Positions 41,928-51,865 of a stretch of 64,000 nucleotides of DNA are shown here, piece by piece. The DNA is from Picocystis sp. L7 (Eukaryota; Chlorophyta; Picocystophyceae; Picocystales; Picocystaceae), in assembly GCA_020975725.1 (NCBI GenBank), contig QXJR01000026.1, positions 682,001-746,000 of the forward strand, in the 5' to 3' direction. The position numbers were made by a program, and so were the translations under genes. How positions within the stretch are numbered: the stretch's first letter is position 1; each line of letters opens with the position of its first letter. Below the pieces are notes generated by a model, which was given only the letters and a program-made list of their open reading frames with translations, searched no databases and was not told where the DNA came from.

Positions 41928-42899
41928 CAGCCTAGGGGGCTCGTCACGCTGCGTACAAGTCCAGGGATTCCACTCAATGCGCAACATCTTCTTCAAAGGT
42001 ACACGCAATCCTCGGGCCTTGGGGGATCGCGGAGCAGAGGCTTCTGTTCTGAGTTGCCGACGGAGTGCGCCCGTCATTCCCACCCTGGAACGCCGATAGG
42101 AGTTTGAATTGCCGACCTTTGTGACGAGGGTGCGGCACATCAACCAACCGCATTTTGAGACCAGCTTTTCATCCCGAAGGGGTCGTTGCTAACCCCCTTG
42201 AGATGGCAGCATCTTTACCTATCACCCCTCGGTCTTTGCCATCTGCTTTGGGTGTTTCAAATTATCAGGTCGGACTTCGGATGGTTCGGCGTAACGCCGT
42301 CACCGGCGGTCCCGTCCTGGTGATGCATTGTACCAGCAAGCCTTGGTCCTTGAAATGTTCCGTACGTGCACCAGTATCCCTGAAGTTTGCAATCACGATC
42401 GTTCTCTTATAAGCACGCTTGGTGGACCCGTTGATTCCTTTGAATACATCATGTTGGAATGCACCTGCTCTGGCGTCGATGGTCTCGTTCACCGTGCAGG
42501 CATATCAGATATCGTGCGGACGGCGTCGCCTGCATGCAGGCCAAGCCTGTCCGTGCCATGCATTGGACGCGCAACATCCCTTGTGTCCATGCCATCCAAG
42601 CTCCCACCTCAGGACCGGTTGGTGCTTCTCACGTTGTGAAGGGTGTCATCCAGCGTTGCCCATGTGTTCCCCAAGTCAAGGCCAATGTTCCCTTGTTTCT
42701 TCGGTGCACCTTCCATTCCTCCACACGTGTTCCTGTGGCACCATCCATGAATGGTGCATCCTGTGCCTGTTGGATTGGATGGGTCCAAGGTCTTTCTAGG
42801 CACACACTTCGCATACGAGACCGCCTTTCTCGTCCTCGTCGGCAGAGGTCGATCTGGGACCTGGTCCGCCGACACCACAAAGGAGTGGAACCGGACGAC
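41928..42899. other. Gene-free stretch between NTM1 and TRM11
   Basis: About 970 bp; short frames only. A minus-strand frame at 42265-42492 has no recognised domain. Composition is close to balanced. Presumably a 3' UTR, spacer and the TRM11 promoter. Confidence 0.5.
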
Positions 42900-44485
42900 A
42901 TGTGGCTGCTGTGCGTGTTCTACCATCGGTACTTGCGCTTTCGAAGGCCCGAGGTGCGCACGAAGGAGGACGCGCGACATCCGACCAGGCCTGAGAGGAT
43001 CGCCATGGCCAGAGGGTTGGACGAGCGTGTGGCTGACCAGGCGTCGCGTCGACGCTGCAGGTGGAATCCATCGCCAAGCTGTGTGGATTCGAGCAAGGCA
43101 TCGAATGGAAGAAGCCTTTCGGTGGCGTGGAAGATTCGCCTTTCTGGTATCTGAAGGTGCCGGACGAAGAAGCCGCCCAGAAGCTGGCTGCTCGAGCCAT
43201 GCTCATCAAAGGACTCTACGAACTGTGGGGAGAAGGTGCAGATCACGAGGAGCTGAAAGAAAAGCTACGCGCCTATCCGGAAGAGATGCAAAAACCTTAC
43301 ATCAGGGAAGACACGACGTTCAAGATCGTGGTGGAAGGATTCGGCTGCGCCTTGGACCTCGAGGAACAATTGGAAATCATCCGCGACCTGTCCTTCATGA
43401 AGTTCAAAGGGAAGGTGAGGCTGTCCAATCCAGAGCACGAATTTTGGTACATTCAGACTGCAGACGGGAATCGGAACAACGGGATGGATGACAGCATACC
43501 CCATAGAGTTTATTTCGGCCGAGAAGTTGGTAGAGGAAACAGAAACAACAGTGCCAACAAAACCACGGCTCCCCGACAGCTCATCACCAAGCTCGCCCTC
43601 AAAGATCGCAAGTACTTGGGACCCACGTCCATGGACACGGAAATGTCTCTGATTATGGCCAACCAGGGGCTCGTCCGAGAAAAGTCTTGGGTGTACGATC
43701 CCTTCGTGGGCACGGGAAGCGTCCTGGTGGCCGCGGCCGCTTTCGGCGCCAACACCATGGGCAGCGACATCGACATTCGATGCGTCCGTCCGGACAGATT
43801 CGGCAAGAGCGGGGAGAAAGTGAGCTTGCAGTCCAACTTCCTCCAGTATGGATTCGCCCCGCCGCTTGGGGTGCTGAGGATGGATTCCCACAGGCCAGCC
43901 ATTCGTCGGGACCTGGAGTGCGTCTTCGATGCTGTGATTTGCGATCCACCCTATGGGATGCGTGCCGGAGGCCGCAAATCGGGAGGGCGCAAGTTCGAGT
44001 CCGGTCCATACGTCATACGTGAGGAACAGCGTGCATCCCACATCCCTTCCACCCAACCGTACCCTCTGTACGAGTGCATGGACGATCTGCTGGATTTTTC
44101 CGCGAGGATGCTGAAGCCGGGGGGAAGGCTGGTCTATTTTTTTCCCGCGGCCGTCGATTTGTACGAGGACCAACAGGTGCCGCGGCACCCAGCCCTGCGT
44201 TTGGTTTCCAACAGCGAGCAGGTGCTTTCCACGTACAGGGCCAGGAGGCTCATCACGATGGAGAAGGTACGGGGCTACGATCGGGAGGAGGCTTCGGCGA
44301 GCCGTCGGCTGCAGGAGGACATCCGTTCGGAATGGAAGGAGGTGGCGTGCGGCACGTCCACCACCTTGGTATCATCTTCCCACGCTTGCTTCGATCGCTT
44401 GGACCTGACCCTCGGTCCCGCCGGGGATCCACGCATGGAGATGGTGGTACCGCCGGGGAAGCCCGGTCGCAACAAATATTGGTAG
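42900..44485 (+). CDS. TRM11: tRNA (guanine-10-N2) methyltransferase catalytic subunit TRM11
   Basis: Exons 42900-42953 (18 codons, MWLLCVFYHRYLRFRRPE) and 43061-44485, with a 107-nt intron GTGCGC...CTGCAG; 492 aa. A THUMP-like N-terminal half (EDTTFKIVVEGFG and MKFKGKVRLSNPEHEFWY) is followed by the Rossmann domain with DPFVGTGSVLVAAAAFGA and the catalytic DPPYGMRAGG. FSARMLKPGGRLVYFFP follows. TRM11 with TRM112 makes m2G10 in tRNA (established knowledge). The exon 1 assignment rests on the family start pattern (fLRFR-PE) and on phase. Confidence 0.93.
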
Positions 44486-44592
44486 CCCGTTCGTTGTCCT
44501 GTCCTCCTACCTTGCCGACGTGGGTGGCGTACGCCTGCATCTTCCCGGGTAGGGCCATCTCGTTGTCCGCCATCCACGGGCTTCTCTGCCAC

Positions 44593-45183
44593 TCACTGGA
44601 CGTCCACTTGTGTATGGTTGGTTTCCAATCCTTCGCCCAGGAGGAGCGCACGCACCAATTGCTTCTCTTCCGGCGATCGTTCTTCTTCGTTTGCGCGTGT
44701 GGCGTCCTTGTTCGGGAAGAACCTCCGTTCTGCATCGCCTTGGGATCGCTTGGATCTGGTGTCGACGTGTGTTTCATCGGTCCTCTTCCGAAGCGCTATT
44801 TCGTAGAGCTCCAGGAACGTCTTCGCTTTCGCTCGCACCGTGTTTCCACCTGTTTCGTCCTTCCCTTGCGCTTTTCGTTGCGTCCGTTTCGTCTCCTGGT
44901 TGGTCATCTCTGGGAGCGGTTTGGTGGACAGGAGGAGAGGCAGCACGTCTGCGGTGTTGGCGCGCACATCTTTGGGCATGGCCACGTGCACGTCCGTCCA
45001 GGTGTGGTCTCTTCGGATCCATCCTTCCATCTGCACGTGGAGCACTTGGTACCTTTCCAACACGTCTTCCGACCACGCCATGCCTGGACCGCGTTCCGTC
45101 CATCGACGTGCGAGGCGTTCCAGCGCGCGCAAGGCGTCCTCCACGCGTCCACGCACCTCCACCAGCTCCTCCCCTTCCTTCAT
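44593..45183 (-). CDS. MED8: Mediator subunit MED8-like protein
   Basis: 196 aa from CAT 45181-45183. The N-terminal helices (VRGRVEDALRALERLARRW, then WSEDVLERYQVLHVQMEGW) and the block VAMPKDVRANTADVLPLLL followed by STKPLPEM resemble plant MED8, where a Y-N-x-L-x-x-Q-L motif precedes a P-rich block ending in LLPEME. MED8 is a head-module Mediator subunit linking activators to RNA polymerase II (established knowledge). The C-terminal half is charged and low-complexity (KRTQRKAQGKDETGG). The match is by recalled motif order only, so moderate confidence. It lies just downstream of MinE on the same strand. Confidence 0.6.
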   Translation of the reverse strand: MKEGEELVEVRGRVEDALRALERLARRWTERGPGMAWSEDVLERYQVLHVQMEGWIRRDHTWTDVHVAMPKDVRANTADVLPLLLSTKPLPEMTNQETKRTQRKAQGKDETGGNTVRAKAKTFLELYEIALRKRTDETHVDTRSKRSQGDAERRFFPNKDATRANEEERSPEEKQLVRALLLGEGLETNHTQVDVQ

Positions 45184-45389
45184 GCCGCGCCTGCACGTCC
45201 AACGCGCGAGCGCGACGCGCCGACGGTGCGCGACCGACGATGGCGTCGTTCGATGGTGGCGTGAAGAGTGCGCTTCGGGACGTGGGCACGCTTGGCGAGG
45301 TGGAATTCGCGTTTTATTACGACCAGGACGTGGACGTGGTCGAAGGCCAGGTAGCAAGGCAGGAAGGCGGGAAGGAAGCGCGCCATCCT

Positions 45390-45932
45390 TCAGGTGCCCA
45401 TGGGATAGCTGTCGTCCTCGTCTTCCCACGCCATGCTGATGCCGTCGTCCAAATCTCCGCCGTAGAAACCGGCCTCTTGAGTGTATTGCGGCTTGACCCT
45501 GCGCACAGGAACGCTCACGGAGTACAAGGTGCCGAGGTTGGGATCTGCGCTGACGGATAGATCCACGCCTTGTTCGTCTTCGATGACCACGTAGTTGGAC
45601 AAGGCGCCGACGATGGTGGTCTTCATCTCGTTCAACGTCACCGGGGACATGCTGCAACGATCCGCCACCAGGATCATGCGCAAGCGCTTCTTGGCCTCGT
45701 TCCTGGCGTCCTGGACCTCCTTCTTCGGGAAGAAGATGCGGAACGCCATGCCCAACTTCTCCACGAAAGACTTCTTCTCCACGTCCGCCTTGCCGCCCAA
45801 CTGCAGGCGACGGCGCAGGTCCCCGTCCCCCCCGCGACAAAACGCAGGAGAAGAGACGCGCCGAAGGCCACAAGAAGGTCGAACCGGCGCGCGCAAGCGC
45901 ACGCCCAAGTAGCTCGTCCGACAAGCGCGCAT
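45390..45932 (-). CDS. MINE: MinE, plastid division-site topological factor
   Basis: 180 aa. The Arg/Ser/Cys-rich leader (MRACRTSYLGVRLRAPVRPS) is a plausible transit peptide. The MinE domain shows KKEVQDARNEAKKRLRMILV, then DRCSMSPVTLNEMKTTIVGAL and YVVIEDEQGVDLSVS. MinE drives MinD oscillation so that the FtsZ ring forms only at the plastid mid-point (established knowledge). The acidic tail (WEDEDDSYPMGT) is extra to bacterial MinE, as in algae and plants. A GTGCGC...CTGCAG pair inside the leader (about 45797-45904) could be a short intron; this would change only the transit peptide. Confidence 0.93.
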   Translation of the reverse strand: MRACRTSYLGVRLRAPVRPSCGLRRVSSPAFCRGGDGDLRRRLQLGGKADVEKKSFVEKLGMAFRIFFPKKEVQDARNEAKKRLRMILVADRCSMSPVTLNEMKTTIVGALSNYVVIEDEQGVDLSVSADPNLGTLYSVSVPVRRVKPQYTQEAGFYGGDLDDGISMAWEDEDDSYPMGT

Positions 45933-48176
45933 CGTCGAACAGGGACAAAGCACGTACACGTGCACCGGTCTCTCCCGACCGGTCCACCGGGTTCGTCCCC
46001 TGACTACCGGTGCGGATCCCCCTTTCAACGCCTCGGTTCGAACCCGAAGCCCACCCCGGTCGGGAGGGACCGAAATCGAGAGGGAAAGAGGGAAAGAGGG
46101 AAGGATCCGATCTCCACGGGCCGTTTCGTCCAGGTAAGAACTCGCGGAACCGATCCTGGAAAACAACACGCGAACCAATGCAAGTGGAAGAAGATGCGAG
46201 GCCCAGCTCGTGAACGTCTCCATGCGGGAAAGGATCGATTGGACGTGCCCCTTGCTCGATCCTGTCGGATCCAAGGCTTCCGGGTTGTTCGCAACTGACC
46301 CCGGCCGTGGGAAGGCTTCCCGCATCGCGCGGAGGTGAAGCAATGCCCGCCGTTGGTGTCTTGGCCAAGTCGATCACACGGGGCCTAGGTGCGTCCTATG
46401 CACGGGGGCCTGGAGCGAGGTGTCTAGGCGTTATCTACCCGCATGTGATCCCGCTACGCCACGATACCCGTCGCAGATCAGTCCTTCGCTCACGGCAAGT
46501 CACCGTTTTTCAAGAGTTGCTTGCTTCCAAAAAGCTCCGGTCTCGACATGCTCGATTGATGGCGATCGACGGGCCCGTGTTGAGCCTCAAGTGGGGCTCT
46601 TCACCAAGTACATTGTCCGTCTTTACTACACCGTAATCCTTGGCTCGAACCAAGCTTGGCGGTTTCGGTCGGTGGATGGGACGATGACGGGGCCGCTCCA
46701 AGGGTTTCGCGAGGTGAAGACCGGAGGGTGCAATGCATGTATGGGCCCACACACTACATAGTATAGGTGGTGTTGCATCGAAGAACCGTCACATGCATGG
46801 AACAGCGCGTGCTTGCACGGCTTGGTTCTCGAGGACAAGGTCTTCGCCTACGATGTAGAACCAATTCCCGCAAAGGGATCCAATACCCCTTTTCTCAGCA
46901 ACGCGCAAGAGCCGATTCGGTTCCACGTTTGAATCAATCACGCAAGAATCCTCGCATGTCCCCTCCGAGGATCCTCGTGGGACCTACCATGGCAGTGTTG
47001 ACATTGTTGAACTCATATGCACATGAGACCGGATCCTTCCCATACGCCAATAAAGACGTTTCAACATGCCGCATGCTACCTCCCTACTAACCGGCTCTGT
47101 AAGTTGCCCCTTCGCACCACCGTACTCTACATGGTTGAGTCGAAGCGATACAACAATGCGCCGTGGCACACAAATGCGAAAGTCCAGGTTTCTCGGCGAT
47201 GAAATACCTCACCTCCTATTGCGGGGTTCCTCGCGAGCCACGGGATCGATGCCAGCGCCCTTGCCGTGCGTCCCGTGCGCCAACGCAAAAGACGAGATGT
47301 TGCGAAGAATTTTTTTAGGAAGTACAGAGAGACTTCAATGATGGTGAACAATGAAGTGATCCGCAAAACAAGTACTCTACCCGTGAATCGTGCAATGGAG
47401 AGCGCTTGAAAGACCGTGTTATGACTCTCGTCCACCAACTATTGGAAAAGCCCAATCGCCCCAATTTTCGGTTTGGTCTATGCTTCTCCCTTCGTGACTC
47501 GGGAGACCGGCTTAAAGTAGGGTTTACGCCCTCAAAACCAGACTTTTCGATTCTCTACCGAACAGATGGACACAAGTGCGTTCGTGGACATTTGAAAGGA
47601 GTGACGGGTGAACGGAAGCAAAAATGGCCGAGCTCCTCGCAAGGCGCCTGGCCGTCAATGGATTGATGTACAACGACGTGCAAGTGAAGATTTTGTTCCT
47701 TATTTGTCCACCCTACGATTGCCTTGGAGCAACGCGCATGGACCTTGTAGACACGGGGTAGATGCGGGTGCACCGGTCAATCAATCGGGAGTATGCGCTA
47801 CCGATGAAAACAATACGGAGAGGCCCGACCCGCCCATTGCGAGAGGAAGGGACATGTTGTCCAAGAGAACCACACGGGTGTCCTGTATCTTGTTACAAGT
47901 CTCCATCCAGAAATCCTGAACCCTCCTACGTCTCATCACACAAGGCATAAAGAAGATATGTTGCAACATCAGGGGACAGATTAGCACAGTCTTCCTTCAC
48001 ATCTTTGCAGACTCACTGCTAAGCAATGACAAAGGCAAAATATCACACCAAACAGACAGGGGCACGGCAATGTCCATTCAAGCCTCTCACGAGAAGCAGG
48101 CATCCTCCACACACACAAGGCACATCCAAAAATTATTGCTGATCAAGACGTGGCAACTCCACCCAGGTTTGGACCA
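45933..48176. other. Gene-free island between MinE and UBA1
   Basis: 2.2 kb. GGTTCGAACCCG at 46035-46046 lies 100 bp upstream of MinE and fits a promoter role. From 46.3 kb on the composition becomes more balanced and no gene is recognisable. The minus-strand frame at 47127-47438 includes EVSLYFLKKFFATS, which faintly resembles the YLTNLKNHCATG block of the degenerate repeat family (copies A and B). Confidence 0.5.
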
Positions 48177-51100
48177 TCAGCGGAATTTGATACTCACTAA
48201 CGGTACATCCACATCTTCTCCCTCATCATCTTCGCAGGCGATGACAACGTCAAAGTGCTTTCTTGATGCGGGTATTTCTAACTTGGCGATTGTAACCACT
48301 AGCTCTGACATCCTCTTGTTCAAACGCTCTCTATGCTTCGGAAAGATATTGTTGTAAATCAGGCTCTGTCCACAAGAGATGGAATAAGCAGTGAGCTCCT
48401 TCTCTTTCAGCCAATCAAGCACTTCTTGAACCGTGACGTCGCCCTCAATGATCCACCTATCCCACAAGCTCCAAGCCATATCCTTGAAGGTCTCCCTCTT
48501 CGGGGGAATCGGCTCTGCAAGAGCAAAAAGCGGCAGGGCCAAGTTTCCAAACGCATTGCGGAAATCTTCGATCTTCTTGTTCTGAACAACCTTGTACATC
48601 TCTAAGCACACGAATCCAGTTGCCAAGGCAGTGGTTGTTGCAATGGCAGGTATGATGCGTCCTGCAATGAATTTCGCCTTCAGCTTATCAACTTCTACAA
48701 TTTGGTAGTTTCTGGCCCTCATATTAGCAAGTGCTGTGATTGCTTCCATGTGGTAATTCGTGTCATCATCTTTCTCAAAGTGAATCGGATTCAAGCGCGC
48801 ATCAGTCTTGCGGAAGTCGAGGCTCCCTTGCTCCAGCTTGTCGATCAAGTTAAGGATGACACTTTCATCGTCGAATGCAGGGCGATTGGCTGTTGCATTC
48901 GGGTCTGTCTCTATCTTCACACCAGACTTCGGTTTGAATTCAGGGATTTCGATCTGGGAAAGTACAGCGAGAATCTTTGCTTCATCCCACTCTGGTGTGG
49001 GGATTCCATACACTTCCGCTTTGAGATTGGCCAGAGACCGGACAAACATTAGGTGAGCCGGATCCGAGCTATCAAACACCACCGGTGCAGGGAATCTCTT
49101 CGGTGGAGACCAAAACGGGGTGCCGGATGAAGTAAGTGCATCTTCCGGAAAAGTGTACACAAGCTGTGCAATTCTGTCATGAAAGTAATCCTGAAACTTC
49201 ATCCTGGCCCACGTCAAGCAGTCTTCAAACGAGGTGCAACGATTAGTAGCCAGGCAATCCACAACCTTCTCAACTTTCTCCTTTGTTAGGGAATCCGTGG
49301 AGGACCGCGCAATCTCAACATACTTCACTGGATCTTCCAGGTACACGTTGGCTTCTGCCGGAGCTTGCTCGAAGATTCCTTCAAATTCCGACCTAGCCCA
49401 TGCCAAACAGTGGTCGATGTTGTGTGGAAAGGAATGCAGGGTACACATCGGTGCCTCCCTCTCTGGGGGATCACGACTTGCACCATAGTTCTCGGTCAAA
49501 TGAGGGATCACCATCTGTGTATTGCACTTGGTCCCAAGAGTACCAGATTCCAACAGAGGCTTCGAGAAGTAAACACACCTAGAATCCACATACAGCCGAG
49601 CAGTGACGTTATCAAGCGCGTTCACCACGACATCCAGGGCTTGCCAGAATTCGTCATTGAAGAAGGTCTCGGTCTGTGGACTGACCCGATTCTGCATAGC
49701 CTCAATGTTGATAGACGGGTTGATGGCTCTTGCAGCATCAGCGGCAACAGTGCTCTTTGATTGACCGATGTTCCAATCGCGGAAAAGAAACTGCCGCGAC
49801 AGGTTACTCCTCTCAATCGTGTCATCGTCCGTGACCGATACTGTTCCCCGACCACATGCAATGCCCATGACAGCAAAACTCTTCAAAAATTCACAGCCCA
49901 AGGCTCCGGCTCCCACAAGGAAACAGTTCATATCAAGCAGTCGAGATTGGACACCACGTCCAAACACGGCAATCTGTGCACCGAAGCGCGAATCTGGCTG
50001 CAACAACTCCTCTGCAGGGAGGAGTTCGTTGGGCAGGCTCTCTGCTGAGTCGAAGTAGAACCATTGATACAACGGGTGGAATTTTCCGGAGCACGCTTTG
50101 ACCACTTCTTGCCCTACGATGCCACCAACAAGTGCCGCCATCGGGCTCAGAACGGATGTGCATCCCAAAGCGAACTGCTTCAGGAGTACCACGTCTATTC
50201 CATCGAGCTTCTCGTCAGCTTCATCGTTCATGCTTGCAACTACTTTGACAAACTTATCTGCGTCTTCGTACGAGCCGGGACACGGGTGTGCCCCGTGCGT
50301 CTCTATGTACTTGTCCAGAGCTTGGAACGCCAGGTGCAAGACCTGCGATCGATCTATCTTCGCGAAATCTGACAGCAAAAACTCGCCAGGTGTCTGGATT
50401 GCTTGAGCCATGGGTTGAAAGTTCAGCACCTTCGGTTCTTTGACTTGGGTCACTATGCCTCCACCCACGTAGTGGCTGAATTCTTCCGTGTTTACATCGA
50501 GCTCGAACGATTGTGGTTTGCAGTTTTTCACTCTCACTGGCCCCAAGTTGTTGATCTCCGTCATTCCTTTCACTTCCGAGAAGGTCACCAGTTCTCCGTC
50601 CTGGAACTCCAGTCGTTCGTCCTCGATGCAGGTGACCAGCGCTGGGTATCCGTTGCTGATGGAGGCGACGATCCCCGTGTGTGGATTTTCACCGTCCACG
50701 TCGTGCACGGTGAAGGACGGTCCGAAGTCACAGAAGACGCTGGAGAACACGCCGGCAGACTTGGCATGAATGAAGGCGATGGCGGGTGTTTGCTGGTGGC
50801 AGAACGCGTCGATCCGCTTGGCCATCTCCATGGTGGTGTCCGTGAGGACCACGACGCTGTGATCGGCCACGAGGCTTTCGTCGAGGTTTCGATTGCACGC
50901 ACGAACGGAGACGGCGGTGTTGAGCTCCCTCAATCTCGCGAGGCAGGCTTCGGCTCGGTTTTTGCCCACGTCATCTTCGTTGAGGTAGAATTGCGCCGAG
51001 AGGTCCCACAAGGACACCTCCTTGGTGTCTTGCAGGGTGACGGACTTGACTCCAGCTAGGATCACGTTTTTCGCTGCGTTTCCGCGTGTCCCATCGGTCA

Positions 51101-51365
51101 GCCACGGTCCCCTTCTCTTGGTTCGCGCTGTGCGTCGGTTTCCTCGTCGCTTACCGACTTCGGCTCCGAGTCCGTTCATTCCGCAGACGAGCACGCGTGC
51201 CGTGGCCATTTTCCTCATGGTTTCTCTCCCGTACACGGCGAGCTGTCGGCTGTGCAGGTCCTCGTCGATGTCCATGTGGACGTGTCCTTCTTCCGTGCTG
51301 GGCTTCATCGCGTCGCCACGTGCGCGTTTGATCGGTCTTTCCTCCGCGGCTTCGACCCCAGACAT
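48177..51365 (-). CDS. UBA1: Ubiquitin-activating enzyme E1 (UBA1)
   Basis: Exons 51155-51365 and 48177-51073, intron 81 nt (GTAAGC...ACGCAG), phase 1; 1035 aa, normal for UBA1. The start MSGVEAAEERPIKRARGD resembles other E1 N termini. The inactive adenylation half has SRQLAVYGRETMRKMATARV and VLVCGMNGLGAEV; the active half has NCFLVGAGALGCEFLKSFA and TVSVTDDDTIERSNLSRQFL. The catalytic Cys is in APMCTLHSFPHNIDHCLAWA. The C-terminal ubiquitin-fold domain includes WSLWDRWIIEGDVTVQEVLD and ends DVDVPLVSIKFR. It activates ubiquitin with ATP and passes it to E2s (established knowledge). Divergent from the pyruvate-kinase-like gene. Confidence 0.97.
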   Translation of the reverse strand: MSGVEAAEERPIKRARGDAMKPSTEEGHVHMDIDEDLHSRQLAVYGRETMRKMATARVLVCGMNGLGAEVGKRRGNRRTARTKRRGPWLTDGTRGNAAKNVILAGVKSVTLQDTKEVSLWDLSAQFYLNEDDVGKNRAEACLARLRELNTAVSVRACNRNLDESLVADHSVVVLTDTTMEMAKRIDAFCHQQTPAIAFIHAKSAGVFSSVFCDFGPSFTVHDVDGENPHTGIVASISNGYPALVTCIEDERLEFQDGELVTFSEVKGMTEINNLGPVRVKNCKPQSFELDVNTEEFSHYVGGGIVTQVKEPKVLNFQPMAQAIQTPGEFLLSDFAKIDRSQVLHLAFQALDKYIETHGAHPCPGSYEDADKFVKVVASMNDEADEKLDGIDVVLLKQFALGCTSVLSPMAALVGGIVGQEVVKACSGKFHPLYQWFYFDSAESLPNELLPAEELLQPDSRFGAQIAVFGRGVQSRLLDMNCFLVGAGALGCEFLKSFAVMGIACGRGTVSVTDDDTIERSNLSRQFLFRDWNIGQSKSTVAADAARAINPSINIEAMQNRVSPQTETFFNDEFWQALDVVVNALDNVTARLYVDSRCVYFSKPLLESGTLGTKCNTQMVIPHLTENYGASRDPPEREAPMCTLHSFPHNIDHCLAWARSEFEGIFEQAPAEANVYLEDPVKYVEIARSSTDSLTKEKVEKVVDCLATNRCTSFEDCLTWARMKFQDYFHDRIAQLVYTFPEDALTSSGTPFWSPPKRFPAPVVFDSSDPAHLMFVRSLANLKAEVYGIPTPEWDEAKILAVLSQIEIPEFKPKSGVKIETDPNATANRPAFDDESVILNLIDKLEQGSLDFRKTDARLNPIHFEKDDDTNYHMEAITALANMRARNYQIVEVDKLKAKFIAGRIIPAIATTTALATGFVCLEMYKVVQNKKIEDFRNAFGNLALPLFALAEPIPPKRETFKDMAWSLWDRWIIEGDVTVQEVLDWLKEKELTAYSISCGQSLIYNNIFPKHRERLNKRMSELVVTIAKLEIPASRKHFDVVIACEDDEGEDVDVPLVSIKFR

Positions 51366-51865
51366 ATAACGGACGTCTTCCCTCTTTCCTGGGACGCACG
51401 TTCGCGCCGAATTTCCAGGTGCAGCTCCCGCGAACGCGGCTGTTTTGTCGTTGGCGCGGATCCGATCCGATCTGGGATCGCGCTGTGCGCCTTGGCACCC
51501 AGCACGTTCCTCGGAAGACCGTCGAAAGACCGTCGGTCCATGCGGTCCATACCGGAATGCCCCCCTTTCGGGGACCGTTCGTCTGGGACGCAGGGGGAGG
51601 GGTCGCCCGAAAGGGGGGCACGGGATCGTTCCCCTCCCTTCCCCCCCCTTTTCGGTTGGGGGAGGGGTGGCGGCTTGCCTGGGGGAGTGGGTGGGAGAGG
51701 GAGGGGGAGGGTTGGATCGAGTGGACAGGAGCCACACCGAGTGTGGTTCGATCCCTTCCTTTCGATCCGAGGAAGGAAGGAAGGAAGGAAGGGGGAAGCC
51801 GAAGCCGAAGCAGAAGCACGAGACGAACCGTGTCCGTGTGCGTGCCATTTGACGCGGTGGGAACC
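51366..51865. promoter_or_regulatory. Bidirectional promoter, UBA1 / pyruvate-kinase-like
   Basis: 500 bp, G/C-run-rich, with a (GGAA)n tract at about 51770-51790 and GGTTCGATCCC at 51745-51755, a copy of the recurrent box. Confidence 0.45.

Noticed and set aside
45241-45560. Plus-strand frame starting MASFDGGVKSALRDVG
   Set aside because: It runs antisense into the MinE coding sequence and becomes low-complexity; MinE is unambiguous on the other strand.
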